The notes under the pieces are model-generated. The model did not search any database and had not been told where the DNA came from. It worked only from the letters and a program-made list of their open reading frames with translations. Shown piece by piece: positions 24,884 through 33,947 of a stretch of 40,800 nucleotides of DNA. How positions within the stretch are numbered: the first letter of the stretch is position 1; each line of letters opens with the position of its first letter. The translations under genes and the position numbers were made by a program. The stretch is from Acidimicrobiales bacterium (GTDB taxonomy: Bacteria; Actinomycetota; Acidimicrobiia; Acidimicrobiales; MedAcidi-G1), in NCBI GenBank assembly GCA_016845305.1, contig JAERSW010000007.1, forward strand, positions 1 through 40,800. The letters run 5' to 3'.

Positions 24884-25548
24884 AGCCAGGTGGACGACAG
24901 CGCGGTCCGCCGGAGGTCCCACTCCTCTGCGGTGATGGCGTAGCGGAGGTGGTCCTCCCAGACGCCGTCGATCTCCAGGTAGCGCTCGGCCAGGCCCTCG
25001 CAGCGCAACTCCAGCTTCTCGGCCACCCGGCGGGAGCGGACGTTACGGGGCACGATCGACACCTGGAGGCGGTGCAGGTCGACCTCCTCGAAGGCGAAGC
25101 GACATGCGGCGACCAGTGCCTCGGGGATGTAGCCGTTGCCGGCCCGGCGTTCGTCCATCCAGTAGCCGACGTGGGCGCTGCGGAACGCCCCTCGGACCAC
25201 GTTGGAGAGGTTCAGCTCGCCGGCGAACTCCGGGAGCCCCCCAGTGGGCGCGTCTTCGGGTGCGCCCTCGGCGGTCGGGCCCTCGCCGGCGTCCACGAAG
25301 ACGCCGAAGCCCCAGCCGGTCCCCAACTGCCGTTCGCGCCGTCGGCTGGCACAGCGCATGGCGTAGGCCTGCCGGTCCTCCACCGGGTCGGGCTGGCCGA
25401 AGGCCCGCCGGGGCTCCCATCGGGTCAGCCAGCCGCCGTTGTGGCGACGGACCTCGCGCCAGTCGGCGAAGTCCTCGGACTCAAGGGGCCGCAGGGTGAT
25501 CCGTCGTCCGATCAGGACCGGCGCGTCGATCCGTTCGTCGATGGCCAC
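24874..25548 (-). CDS. GNAT acetyltransferase, RimJ/RimL type
   Basis: 224 residues from GTG 25548, preferred because GGGGAGGA lies seven bases upstream. GTG 25572 would add eight residues without a site. It has the RimJ/RimL layout: RRITLRPLESEDFADW at the start, GELNLSNVVRGAFRSAHVGYWMDERRAGNGYIPEAL across the central strands and pyrophosphate loop (R/Q-x-x-G-x-G/A variant RRAGNGY), then LHRLQVSIVPRNVRSRRVAEKL and a final strand. Such enzymes acetylate N-termini of ribosomal proteins or small molecules. A Gly/Ala/Glu insertion (about 90-107) separates two strands. The target is unknown. Confidence 0.87.
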   Translation of the reverse strand: MAIDERIDAPVLIGRRITLRPLESEDFADWREVRRHNGGWLTRWEPRRAFGQPDPVEDRQAYAMRCASRRRERQLGTGWGFGVFVDAGEGPTAEGAPEDAPTGGLPEFAGELNLSNVVRGAFRSAHVGYWMDERRAGNGYIPEALVAACRFAFEEVDLHRLQVSIVPRNVRSRRVAEKLELRCEGLAERYLEIDGVWEDHLRYAITAEEWDLRRTALSSTWLGA

Positions 25549-25597
25549 GGGCCCATCCTCCCCGCGGGCCACCGCGGCGCGGCAACCCGGGCGGGGG

Positions 25598-26692
25598 TCA
25601 GCCCAGGATCTCGTCGAGGGCGCCGAGCAGCATGGTGACGTTGCGCTCGCGGGCCGTGTGGCCCATGCAGCCGATGCGCCAGACCCTGCCGGCCACCGGG
25701 CCCAGCCCGCCGCCGATCTCGATGCCGTACTCGGTGAGCAGCCGGCGCCGGACCCCGGCCTCGTCCACGCCGTCGGGCAGGCGGTCCAGCGGCACGACGA
25801 CCGACGTCAGCTCGGGGAGGCGGTTGCCCTCCTGGGCGAAGAGCTCGAAGCCCCGCTTGACCAGGCCGTCCTGGAGGCGCTCGCCGCAGGCCCGGTGCCG
25901 GGCGTGGACGTTCTCGAGGCCTTCCTCGAGGACCACGCCGAGGCCGGCGTGCAGCGCGTAGAGCATCGAGATGGGCGCCGTGTGGTGGTAGGCGCGGGCG
26001 CCACCGCCGGTCACGTAGCTGGCGATCATCGAGAAGTCGAGGTACCAGGACTGCGACTTCTCGACGAAGCCATCGATGGCCCGGTTCGACACGGTGACCG
26101 GCGACAGCCCGGGGGGCACGCCGAGGCACTTCTGGGTGCCGCTGTAGGCCAGGTCCACGCCCCACTCGTCGATCTCCAGCGGGATGCCGCCGAGGGAGGT
26201 GACACAGTCGACGAGCAGGAGGGCGTCGCCCTTGCCGGCGCCGATGGGCTGGATGTCGTTGCGGACCCCGGTGGAGGTCTCGGCGTGGACCACGGCGATG
26301 ACCTTGGGCGACGGGTGGGCGTCGAGGAGGGCCTGGGGGTCGATGGCGGTGCCCCACTCGGCCTCGACGCGGACCACCTCGGCCCCGCAGCGCGACGCCA
26401 CGTCGCACATGCGCTCGCCGAACACGCCGTTGACGCCGACCACGACGACGTCGCCGGGGCCGAGCACGTTGACGAAGGTGGCCTCCATGCCGGCCGACCC
26501 GGTGGCCGAGACCGGGAAGGTCAGCGGGTTCTCGGTGCGGAACACCTGCCGGAGGCGGTCGTTGACCTCGTCCAGGAGGGCGATGAAGTCGGGGTCGAGG
26601 TGTCCGAGCACCGGGCGTCCGAAGGCCTCGATGACCTCCGGATACGGGTTCCCCGGACCGGGACCCATGAGGATGCGATCTGCGTGCGACAT
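25598..26692 (-). CDS. Alanine/serine-glyoxylate aminotransferase (class V)
   Basis: 364 residues from leaderless ATG 26692. Fold-type I class V enzyme close to [14 protein letters not shown] (9-18), [21 protein letters not shown] near 140, [10 protein letters not shown] (160-169, Asp to the PLP ring), K188 in [12 protein letters not shown], and [18 protein letters not shown] at the C-terminus. It transfers an amino group from alanine or serine to glyoxylate, giving glycine. The donor cannot be decided by eye. Because malyl-CoA lyase, a glyoxylate producer, is encoded 6 kb away, this enzyme is the natural next step of that pathway. An inverted repeat lies immediately upstream of its promoter. 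Confidence 0.9.
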   Translation of the reverse strand: MSHADRILMGPGPGNPYPEVIEAFGRPVLGHLDPDFIALLDEVNDRLRQVFRTENPLTFPVSATGSAGMEATFVNVLGPGDVVVVGVNGVFGERMCDVASRCGAEVVRVEAEWGTAIDPQALLDAHPSPKVIAVVHAETSTGVRNDIQPIGAGKGDALLLVDCVTSLGGIPLEIDEWGVDLAYSGTQKCLGVPPGLSPVTVSNRAIDGFVEKSQSWYLDFSMIASYVTGGGARAYHHTAPISMLYALHAGLGVVLEEGLENVHARHRACGERLQDGLVKRGFELFAQEGNRLPELTSVVVPLDRLPDGVDEAGVRRRLLTEYGIEIGGGLGPVAGRVWRIGCMGHTARERNVTMLLGALDEILG

Positions 26693-26699
26693 GCGGGGC

Positions 26700-26705
26700 A
26701 GCCTA
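26700..26705 (-). promoter_or_regulatory. Leaderless -10 box of the glyoxylate aminotransferase gene
   Basis: TAGGCT on the minus strand, seven bases before ATG 26692. Confidence 0.55.
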
Positions 26706-26707
26706 GT

Positions 26708-26739
26708 GGACGAATCACTACTGTGGGGAAAGTTCGTCC
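26708..26739. repeat. 7-bp inverted repeat upstream of the aminotransferase promoter
   Basis: GGACGAA (26708-26714) and TTCGTCC (26733-26739) with an 18-base spacer, covering about -16 to -47 relative to the presumed start of transcription. It could be an operator with half-sites on two helical turns, or the end of the ppx transcript. AT-richer than its surroundings. Confidence 0.5.
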
Positions 26740-26783
26740 CTCGGGGGGAAAACCCGGTGTCCGGCCCCCAGGGTCCCCCGCCC

Positions 26784-27707
26784 TCAGAGCTGGGACGACA
26801 CCAGCCCGTCGAGGATGTCGGATTCCGACACCAGGCACGCGTCGAACCCGAATCGACGCATCACCTTCACGAGGATGGACATCCCACCCACGATCACGTC
26901 GGCCCGGGCCTCCTCCATGCCCGGGTTGGCGAGGCGTTCGGCACGGTCCTCGGTGGCCAGGGTCCGGAAGACGTCCTCGACCGCGTCGCGGGTCAACTCG
27001 AAGTGGTGGATCCGGTCCCGGTCGTACTCGGCCAGGCCGATCTCGACGGCCGCCGCGCACGACACCGTGCCGGCCAGGCCGATCAGGGTGCGCACACCGC
27101 CCACGCCGGGCACCTCCCGCACCACGTCGTCCAGGTGGGCGTCGACCACCGACAGGCAGGCCACCAGCTCCTCGGGCAGCGCCGGGTCGTGCTCGATCCA
27201 CTGTTCGGTCAGCCGTACGCAGCCCATGTCGCACGACCACGTCCCCTCGGCCTCGGTGGTCCCGACCACGAACTCGGTGGAGCCACCACCGATGTCGACG
27301 ACCAGGAAGGGGCCGCCGGCGGGGTCCAGCTCGGCGGTGGCCCCGGCGAACGAGAGGCGGCCCTCCTCGAGGCCGGACAACAGCTCGGGCCGGACTCCGA
27401 CGACGGCCTCGGCGGCGTCGAAGAAGTCGTCCCGGTTGGCGGCGTCGCGGGCCGCCGAGGTCGCGGTGATCCGACATCCAACCACCCCGTGGTCGTCCAT
27501 CACCCCGCGGTACTCCCGGAGCACGTCCAGCACCCGGGCCACGGCCGCGTCGGCCAGGCGGCCGGTGGCGTCCACCCCCTCCCCCATCCGGGTGATGCGC
27601 ATCCGGCGGTCCAGGGTCCGGAAGGCCCCGCTTCCGCCGGTGGCCTCCCCGACCAGCAGTCGGGTGGAGTTCGTCCCGCAGTCGATGGCCGCCACCCGCT
27701 CACCCAT
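26784..27707 (-). CDS. ppx: Ppx/GppA exopolyphosphatase family phosphatase
   Basis: 307 residues from ATG 27707, overlapping the DUF501 stop by 8 nt. ASKHA fold: [16 protein letters not shown] (phosphate-1 loop), [13 protein letters not shown], and [16 protein letters not shown] (second phosphate loop), then [13 protein letters not shown]. The short 300-residue form without the C-terminal HD domain is typical of actinobacterial Ppx/GppA proteins. It hydrolyses polyphosphate and/or pppGpp; the substrate choice is not visible. The DUF501-ppx pairing is a standing actinobacterial arrangement. Confidence 0.93.
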   Translation of the reverse strand: MGERVAAIDCGTNSTRLLVGEATGGSGAFRTLDRRMRITRMGEGVDATGRLADAAVARVLDVLREYRGVMDDHGVVGCRITATSAARDAANRDDFFDAAEAVVGVRPELLSGLEEGRLSFAGATAELDPAGGPFLVVDIGGGSTEFVVGTTEAEGTWSCDMGCVRLTEQWIEHDPALPEELVACLSVVDAHLDDVVREVPGVGGVRTLIGLAGTVSCAAAVEIGLAEYDRDRIHHFELTRDAVEDVFRTLATEDRAERLANPGMEEARADVIVGGMSILVKVMRRFGFDACLVSESDILDGLVSSQL

Positions 27708-28209
27708 CGGTCGATCCCTCAACCCCCGTGGACCCGGCCGAGGAGGCGGGCCCCTCCGCGTCGGCCAGCCGCTCGTGCACCCAGCGCCCCACCGGGTCGT
27801 CGCCGCCGGCCAGGAACCAGGCGTAGTGGGCGTGCAGGCACTTGACCCCCTGCCGGGTTCCCCCCACCCCACCGGAGGGCCGATGGCCGTCGTGGTCGGC
27901 GGGGATGGCCGCGTCCCGTTCGCGCGCGTACCGGTCGTGGGCGGCGACCAGCTCGGCCGGATCGCAGGCCGCCTCGGCGGCCCTGACCCCACCGGTCGAC
28001 TCGAGCGTGCCGACCCGGGACCGCAGGTCGTCGCCGACCAGCCAGAAGCGGGTCGGCATGGGGCGGCCGTCGTCGAGCAGCGGATGGTTGCGGATCACCA
28101 CCGGCGTGCCGTCCGGGTCATCGGCGGGATCGCGGACCACCACCTCGAAGGCACCCTCGGGGGGACGGCCCAGCAGCTCGGCCACCCGTTCGCGGTCCGC
28201 GTCGCCCAT
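27700..28209 (-). CDS. DUF501 family protein
   Basis: 169 residues from ATG 28209. Matches DUF501: an N-terminal LGRPPEGAFEVVVRD segment, RNHPLLDDGRPMPTRFWLVG in the middle, GVGGTRQGVKCLHAHYAW and GRWVHERL at the C-terminus. The conserved Cys and His residues in VKCLHAHY suggest a metal or catalytic site, but the function of the family is unknown. It almost always precedes ppx, as here. In many actinobacteria it also directly follows the FtsB/DivIC gene, which in this window is 10.7 kb away. Confidence 0.92.
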   Translation of the reverse strand: MGDADRERVAELLGRPPEGAFEVVVRDPADDPDGTPVVIRNHPLLDDGRPMPTRFWLVGDDLRSRVGTLESTGGVRAAEAACDPAELVAAHDRYARERDAAIPADHDGHRPSGGVGGTRQGVKCLHAHYAWFLAGGDDPVGRWVHERLADAEGPASSAGSTGVEGSTDG

Positions 28210-28252
28210 GGGTCGCCAGCGTCGTGTCCGGTGAGGCAGCGGGCCCGCGTGC

Positions 28253-28906
28253 TCAGAGCAGGATCAGGACGACGACGACCAGGACGGCCACCGCCACCAG
28301 CGCCGGCACCAGGCGCTTCAGGACCGGGGCGCCGGCCGCGTCCAGCAGGTCGACGGCCTCCGCCTCGGGGGCGTCGACGACCCGCACCGACGGCTCCTCC
28401 GACGGGGTCTCCTCCACCGGCGGCGAGGCCGGTTCTCCGGCAGGCTCCCCGGCGGGCGCGTCGGAGGCGGCGATCAGCTCGCTGAGGTTGTCGGCGAACT
28501 GGCCCATCAGCTTCCTGGAGACGTCGGCCATCACGCCACGGCCGAACTGGGCCACCTTGCCGGTGACGGTCAACTCGGTGGTGACGGTGACCTTCGTGCC
28601 ACCGTCGGTGGCCTCCAACGTCGCGGTGATATCGGCCGATGCGTTGCCGGCACCCCGGGTGTCGCGGCCCTCGGCCCGCAGCACGGCCCGGTAGCCGACG
28701 TCGTCGCGTTCCACGAACGAGGCCGCGCCCTTGTACTGGGCGGTGATCGGGCCCACCTTGACCTTGACCACGCCGCGGAACTCGTCGCCCTCGACCTCCT
28801 GGAGCTGGGCGCCGGGCAGGCACGGTGCGATGCGCTCCACATCGGTGAGCACGGCCCACACCTCGTCGACCGGGGCGGTCACCTCGAAGTCGTTGTTCAG
28901 CTCCAT
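28253..28906 (-). CDS. coxG: CoxG-like SRPBCC protein with C-terminal membrane anchor
   Basis: 217 residues from ATG 28906. The SRPBCC/START-like domain (about 1-148) opens with the CoxG hallmark ELNNDFEVTAPVDEVWAVL, followed by PCLPGAQL and VKVGPITAQYKG. An acidic Pro/Glu linker (about 150-190) leads to a C-terminal transmembrane helix of Val/Leu/Ala, so the domain is tethered to the inner face of the membrane. In CO-dehydrogenase bacteria CoxG helps recruit the molybdo-flavoenzyme to the membrane. Its start overlaps the MocA-like gene by 10 nt. Last gene of a four-gene maturation operon. Confidence 0.9.
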   Translation of the reverse strand: MELNNDFEVTAPVDEVWAVLTDVERIAPCLPGAQLQEVEGDEFRGVVKVKVGPITAQYKGAASFVERDDVGYRAVLRAEGRDTRGAGNASADITATLEATDGGTKVTVTTELTVTGKVAQFGRGVMADVSRKLMGQFADNLSELIAASDAPAGEPAGEPASPPVEETPSEEPSVRVVDAPEAEAVDLLDAAGAPVLKRLVPALVAVAVLVVVVLILL

Positions 28907-29472
28907 CGCCGAAGGTCCTCCAGAACGTCCACGTCAGCGGGATCTCCCGGGCAGGGTACTTCCAGCACCAGATCCGGCCTCCGTGACAGCAGGCCACGCG
29001 CCCCCTCGTCCCCCTCGGTCGGGAGGTCGTCCCAGAGCTCCCGGCCGATCCGGGTGGGTGGCCGGCGACGACCGTCGAAGGTGGCCACGGCCAGCGGCGA
29101 CGGTGCCGCAGCGACGGCCCGCCACGCCTCGAGCGGCACCCCGGGACTGTCGGCCAGGCCGACGACCACTGCGGCGTGTCCCGCCGAGCGGGCGTGGTGG
29201 ACGGCCAGGCGCAACGAACCCGCCTGGCCGTCCACCCACCGGTCGTTGGTCAGCACCGTGGCCCCGTCGGGCACGGCGCCGGCGGCCACCAGGTCGACCG
29301 CGCCGAGCACCACCACCAGCTCGTCGAGGCCGGCTTCGGCTGCCGCCTCCAGCGAGAGGGCGGCCAACGGCCGACCATCGAGCGGGGCCAGCAACTTGTG
29401 GCCGTCACCGTCCCAGCGGGTTCCCCCGCCGGCGGCCAGCACGACGGCGGCGACGGTCCCCGGGCCTCGCAT
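28897..29472 (-). CDS. MobA/MocA-like nucleotidyltransferase for molybdenum cofactor
   Basis: 191 residues from ATG 29472. NTP-transferase fold with VVLAAGGGTRW (nucleotide loop), the lysine in GHKLLAPLDGRPL, and GLADSPGVP (metal aspartate region, normally DMP/DQP). It likely adds CMP or GMP to molybdopterin to make the dinucleotide form used by xanthine oxidase-family enzymes. In the context of XdhC and CoxG genes the cytidylyl version (MocA) is more likely. ADSPGVP differs from the usual GDQP, a small caution on activity. Six bases separate it from xdhC. Confidence 0.85.
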   Translation of the reverse strand: MRGPGTVAAVVLAAGGGTRWDGDGHKLLAPLDGRPLAALSLEAAAEAGLDELVVVLGAVDLVAAGAVPDGATVLTNDRWVDGQAGSLRLAVHHARSAGHAAVVVGLADSPGVPLEAWRAVAAAPSPLAVATFDGRRRPPTRIGRELWDDLPTEGDEGARGLLSRRPDLVLEVPCPGDPADVDVLEDLRRWS

Positions 29473-29478
29473 CGGGCC

Positions 29479-30297
29479 TCAGTCGTGGATGGGGCCGTCG
29501 GTGGCCGACAGGGCCCGGGTCGACCGGCCGGTCCGCAGGGCGATGATCTCCGACACGATGGAGATGGCCGTCTCCTCCGGGGTCCGGGCCCCGATGTCGA
29601 GGCCGATGGGCGAGCGCAGCCGGGCCAGGCCCTCATCGTCCACGCCGGCCTCCCGCAGCCGGGCCAGGCGGTCGTCGTGGGTCCGCCGGGAGCCCATCAC
29701 CCCGATGTAGCCGACCGACGTGGCCAGGGCGCCGACGATGGCCGGGACGTCGAACTTCACGTCGTGGGTCAGCACGCACACCGCATCGCGGCGACGCAGC
29801 TCCGGGCCCACCTCGGCCAGGAGGCGGTCGGGCCAGTCCACGACCACCTCGTCGGCCAGCGGGAACCGCTGTCGGGTGGCGAAGACCTCGCGGGCGTCGC
29901 ACACGGTGACGTGGTAGCCCAGCACCTTGGCCACCCGGACGAGGGCCGCGGTGAAGTCCACGGCGCCGAACACCAGCATCCGGGGCGGAGCGGCAAAGGA
30001 CTCGACGAACACCGAGACGGCCTCCTCACGGGCCTCCCCGTGCTCGCCGTAGTGGCGGACCCCACTGCGACCCAGCGACAGCTCGCCGAGGGCGTCGCGG
30101 GCCACCACCCGGTCCAGGTCGGCGTCGCCCAGCGTGCCGTGGACCTCCATGTCGTCGCCCGAGGTCCGTCGGACCAGCAGCTTGGCGCCCGCTCCCCGTC
30201 CCTCGACGACCGTGGCCAGGGCGCATGGCACCTCGTCGTCGAGGAGCGAGGCCAGCCGGTCGAACAGCCCGTCGCCGGGGTCGGACACGTCAGTCAC
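29479..30297 (-). CDS. XdhC/CoxF-family molybdoenzyme maturation protein
   Basis: 272 residues from GTG 30297, whose GTGA overlaps the upstream stop. An N-terminal XdhC/CoxI-like region (about 8-100) is followed by the XdhC Rossmann domain: MLVFGAVDFTAALVRVAKVLGYHVTVCD, LTHDVKFDVPAI, YIGVMGSRRTHDDR and GLDIGARTPEETAISIVSEI. XdhC proteins bind the molybdenum cofactor, favour its sulfuration and insert it into xanthine dehydrogenase-type enzymes. It acts with the small CoxI-like protein encoded just upstream. Confidence 0.9.
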   Translation of the reverse strand: MTDVSDPGDGLFDRLASLLDDEVPCALATVVEGRGAGAKLLVRRTSGDDMEVHGTLGDADLDRVVARDALGELSLGRSGVRHYGEHGEAREEAVSVFVESFAAPPRMLVFGAVDFTAALVRVAKVLGYHVTVCDAREVFATRQRFPLADEVVVDWPDRLLAEVGPELRRRDAVCVLTHDVKFDVPAIVGALATSVGYIGVMGSRRTHDDRLARLREAGVDDEGLARLRSPIGLDIGARTPEETAISIVSEIIALRTGRSTRALSATDGPIHD

Positions 30298-30608
30298 CAG
30301 TCGAGTGGCTCGAGGAACAGGTGGATGGTGCCGCCGCAGGTCAGGCCCACGGCGAAGGCCTCGTCGTCGCTGTAGCCGAAGGTCACCATCCGGCGGTCGC
30401 CGGTGGCCAGGACGTCCAGCGCCTCGGTGACCACGGCGCCCTCGACACAACCCCCGGATACCGAGCCGGCCACCTCGCCGTCCTCGGCCACGGCCATGGC
30501 CGCGCCGGGCAGGCGTGGACCCGACCCCTCCAGGTCGACGACGCGGGCCAGGGCGACCCGACGGCCCTGGCGACGCCAGCGCTGGAGGTCTCCGAGGATC
30601 TCGCGCAC
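30294..30608 (-). CDS. XdhC/CoxI domain small protein
   Basis: 104 residues from leaderless GTG 30608. It corresponds to the stand-alone XdhC/CoxI N-terminal domain: WRRQGRRVALARVVDLEGSGPR, the conserved cysteine loop SVSGGCVEGAVV, a second cysteine in LTCGGTIHLFLEP, and the expected short length. The SGGCVE cysteine is the invariant residue of the family. First gene of the operon coxI-xdhC-mocA-coxG, which services a molybdenum hydroxylase that is not encoded in this window. Confidence 0.88.
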   Translation of the reverse strand: MREILGDLQRWRRQGRRVALARVVDLEGSGPRLPGAAMAVAEDGEVAGSVSGGCVEGAVVTEALDVLATGDRRMVTFGYSDDEAFAVGLTCGGTIHLFLEPLDW

Positions 30609-30614
30609 CTCGTC

Positions 30615-30620
30615 AGGCTA
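30615..30620 (-). promoter_or_regulatory. Leaderless -10 box of the coxI-xdhC-mocA-coxG operon
   Basis: TAGCCT on the minus strand, six bases before GTG 30608. The same hexamer precedes coxD at 38825-38830, a hint that the two maturation operons share promoter type. Confidence 0.55.
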
Positions 30621-30664
30621 GGGCCCGACGGCGCGGTGGAACGAGGCTGGCCCGTCGACGTCGG

Positions 30665-30708
30665 AAGAGCCCGCCGCCCCAGGAGCCTGTCGCTCCAGGA
30701 GCCCGTCG

Positions 30709-30719
<11 letters not shown>
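30665..30719. repeat. 16-bp degenerate tandem repeat at the 3' end of mtkB
   Basis: Units at 30665-30680, 30681-30696 (AGGAGCCTGTCGCTCC), 30697-30712 (AGGAGCCCGTCGCTAG) and a partial copy at 30713-30719. The third unit contains the mtkB stop codon. The 100-base gap between mtkB and the coxI promoter holds little else. Confidence 0.7.
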
Positions 30720-31587
<868 letters not shown>

Positions 31588-31589
31588 GA

Positions 31590-32762
31590 CTAGTTCGCCT
31601 CCCAGGACACGGCGGCCACGGACTTCTCGCCGGCCTCGGCCAGCGTCTCTGCGGTGATCAGGTCGACGTCGCTCTCGTCGAGGATGCGTCGTCCCTCCTC
31701 CACGTTGGTGCCCGACAGTCGCACGACCACCGGGACCTTCACGTCGAGTTCGGTCAGGGCCTTGACGACCCCCTCAGCCACCCAGTCACACCGGTTGATG
31801 CCGGCGAAGATGTTGACGAGGATCGCCTCGACCCGGTCGTCGGACAGGACCAGCTTGAAGGCCTTGGCCACCCGCTCGGGCGAGGCGCCGCCTCCGATGT
31901 CGAGGAAGTTGGCCGGCTCGCCACCGGAGTGCTTGATCATGTCCATGGTGGCCATGGCCAGGCCGGCGCCGTTGATGATGCAGCCGATGTTCCCGTCGAG
32001 GCCGACGTAGCTGAGGCCACGGTCGGCGGCGTTCATCTCCCGGGGGTCCTCCTGCGACTTGTCGCGGAGCTCAGAGACGTTCTGGTGCCGGAACAGTGCG
32101 TTGTCGTCGAAGCTCATCTTGGCGTCCAGCGCCAACAGGCGGCCCTCTTCGGTGACCACCAGCGGGTTGACCTCCAGCAGGGTGGCGTCGAGGTCGCGGA
32201 AGGCCCGGTAGGCGCCGAGCAGCAGGGTCTCGGCCTGGGCGATGAGGCCGGCGTCGAGGCCGCAGGCGAAGGCGGCCTCGCGGGCCTGGAAGCCCTGGAG
32301 GCCGACCGCCGGCTCGATGTGGATGCGGACGATGGCGTTGGGATCGGTCTCGGCCAGTTCCTCGATCTCCACGCCGCCCGAGCCGGACATGACGAGCACG
32401 ATGCGCTCGGTCTGGCGGTCGAGCACCATGGAGAGGTACAGCTCCCGGTCGAAGGGCACCACCGGCTCGATGTAGAGGCGGTAGACGCCCTTGCCACCCG
32501 GACCGGTCTGGTTGGTGACCAGGCGGCGGCCCAGGAGGTCGTCGGCGGCCTCCCAGACCTCGTTCTCGTCCTCGCAGACCTTGATGCCGCCGGCCTTGCC
32601 GCGGGCGCCGGAGTGGATCTGGGCCTTGACGACCCACTTGTCGCCACCGATCTCCTTGGCGCGGTAGGCGGCCTGCTCCGGGCTGTAGGCGAGCCCCCCG
32701 GTGGCGATCGGCACGCCGTACTCCGAGAGCAGGGACTTGGCCTGGTACTCGTGGATGTCCAT
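31590..32762 (-). CDS. mtkA: Malate-CoA ligase (malate thiokinase) beta-type subunit; SucC homologue
   Basis: 390 residues from ATG 32762 (GGGAG about nine bases upstream), the same length as Methylobacterium MtkA as I recall it. ATP-grasp domain (about 1-225) with [16 protein letters not shown], then the CoA-ligase domain. Diagnostic places follow MtkA instead of Suc[14 protein letters not shown] (SucC has a PLTG-type segment), [12 protein letters not shown] (SucC GKLGADGNALF), [17 protein letters not shown] (SucC FGGIVRCDLIADGI) and [10 protein letters not shown] (SucC RLEGNNAE). Two bases separate it from mtkB. Together they convert malate, CoA and ATP to malyl-CoA. Confidence 0.87.
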   Translation of the reverse strand: MDIHEYQAKSLLSEYGVPIATGGLAYSPEQAAYRAKEIGGDKWVVKAQIHSGARGKAGGIKVCEDENEVWEAADDLLGRRLVTNQTGPGGKGVYRLYIEPVVPFDRELYLSMVLDRQTERIVLVMSGSGGVEIEELAETDPNAIVRIHIEPAVGLQGFQAREAAFACGLDAGLIAQAETLLLGAYRAFRDLDATLLEVNPLVVTEEGRLLALDAKMSFDDNALFRHQNVSELRDKSQEDPREMNAADRGLSYVGLDGNIGCIINGAGLAMATMDMIKHSGGEPANFLDIGGGASPERVAKAFKLVLSDDRVEAILVNIFAGINRCDWVAEGVVKALTELDVKVPVVVRLSGTNVEEGRRILDESDVDLITAETLAEAGEKSVAAVSWEAN

Positions 32763-32793
32763 GGTCGTGGTCTCCCGTCTTCTTCCGGCTCGT

Positions 32794-33777
32794 CTACCCG
32801 TTCTCGGCGGCGGTCGCCTGGTCCTCAATGGCGGCGGACCCACCTTCGATGGCGGCGGCTTGGGCCACCACGTTCTCGGCCATCCGGGCCGACGCGGCGT
32901 CGATCATCCGTCCGTCCAACTGGGCGGCACCCCGACCCTCGGCCGCTGCCTCGTCGAGGGCGGCGAGGATGCGCCGGGCCCGGTCGACCTCGGCGGCCGG
33001 CGGCGAGAACACCTCGTTGGCCAGGCCGATCTGCGACGGGTGGATGGCCCACTTGCCCTCGTAGCCCAGGGCGGCGGCCCGGCGGGCACCGTCGAGGTAG
33101 CCGTCGGGGTCGTTGAAGTCGCCGAACGGGCCGTCGATGGGCCGCAACCCGTAGGCCCGGCAGGCCACCAGCATCCGGGACAGGGCCTCGTGCCACTGGT
33201 CGCCCGGGTAGTCGGGGTTGAGCCCGCCGATGTTGGTGGTGCGGGCCCGGCAGCTGGCCGCGTAGTCGGCGACCCCGAAGTGCATGGCCTCGAGGCGGGG
33301 GCTGGACGTGGCGATGGCCTCCACGTTGGCCATGCCCAGGGTGGTCTCGATCAGGGCCTCGATGCCGATGGACCCCGGTTCGAGGCCGGTGGCCTCCTCG
33401 ATCTGGGTGACCATGGCGTCGACCATGTACACGTCGGCCGGCACCCCGACCTTGGGGATGAGGATGGTGTCGAGGTGCGATCCGGCCTGCTCGACCACGT
33501 CGACGACGTCCCGGTACATGTAGTGGGTGTCGATGCCGTTGATCCGCACCGAGATGGTCTTGCCGGTGCCCTGCCAGTCGATGTCCCGGAGGCCCTCGAT
33601 GACGTTGCGGCGGGCCTGCTCCTTGTCGGCCGGGGCCACGGCGTCCTCCAGGTCGAGGAAGACGTAGTCGACGGCGCTGGCCGCGGCCTTCTCGAACATG
33701 GAGGGGTTCGAACCGGGGACGGCGAGCTCACTGCGCTGGAGTCGCTGCCGGGCGGGGGCGTATCGGGTGTGGCTCAT
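32794..33777 (-). CDS. mclA: L-malyl-CoA lyase (HpcH/HpaI/CitE family)
   Basis: 327 residues from ATG 33777, with GAGGG six bases upstream. TIM-barrel aldolase cleaving malyl-CoA to acetyl-CoA and glyoxylate, and usually able to act on beta-methylmalyl-CoA. Motifs: [43 protein letters not shown] (Arg79), metal ligands E144 in [16 protein letters not shown] and D171 in GVADYAAS (same 27-residue spacing as in the Rhodobacter enzyme), and [19 protein letters not shown]. The whole chain parallels Methylobacterium MclA. First gene of the operon mclA-mtkA-mtkB, 31 bases before mtkA, divergent from ppc. Confidence 0.93.
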   Translation of the reverse strand: MSHTRYAPARQRLQRSELAVPGSNPSMFEKAAASAVDYVFLDLEDAVAPADKEQARRNVIEGLRDIDWQGTGKTISVRINGIDTHYMYRDVVDVVEQAGSHLDTILIPKVGVPADVYMVDAMVTQIEEATGLEPGSIGIEALIETTLGMANVEAIATSSPRLEAMHFGVADYAASCRARTTNIGGLNPDYPGDQWHEALSRMLVACRAYGLRPIDGPFGDFNDPDGYLDGARRAAALGYEGKWAIHPSQIGLANEVFSPPAAEVDRARRILAALDEAAAEGRGAAQLDGRMIDAASARMAENVVAQAAAIEGGSAAIEDQATAAENG

Positions 33778-33877
33778 GGCATCCCTCGGGAATCAGGTCC
33801 ATCGGACGGAAGGGTCGGCCGGCCACCCACCGGTCGCCGACGCGCTCCAGTGCGCACCCGGCGTCCCCCTCGGGCGC

Positions 33878-33906
33878 AGTCTGCCTGAATCTTTCCTAAG
33901 ATTCAA
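33878..33906 (-). promoter_or_regulatory. Candidate promoter of the mclA-mtkA-mtkB operon
   Basis: On the minus strand, -35 TTGAAT (33906-33901), a 17-base spacer, then -10 CAGACT (33883-33878). This leaves a leader of about 95 bases before mclA. The -35 overlaps a perfect palindrome. Confidence 0.5.
33886..33905. repeat. Perfect 8-bp palindrome between mclA and ppc (candidate operator)
   Basis: TGAATCTT (33886-33893), TCCT, AAGATTCA (33898-33905). Strikingly AT-rich in this genome. It covers the -35 and spacer of the putative mclA promoter and lies about 43-62 bases upstream of the ppc start, fitting a dimeric regulator that controls both directions. Confidence 0.65.
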
Positions 33907-33935
33907 GTAGGTGGAACCACAAGGGTGATTGCGAG

Positions 33936-33941
33936 TAGGTT
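33936..33941 (+). promoter_or_regulatory. Leaderless -10 box of ppc
   Basis: TAGGTT followed by six bases and ATG 33948. No Shine-Dalgarno precedes this ATG. Confidence 0.55.
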
Positions 33942-33947
33942 TCGACC

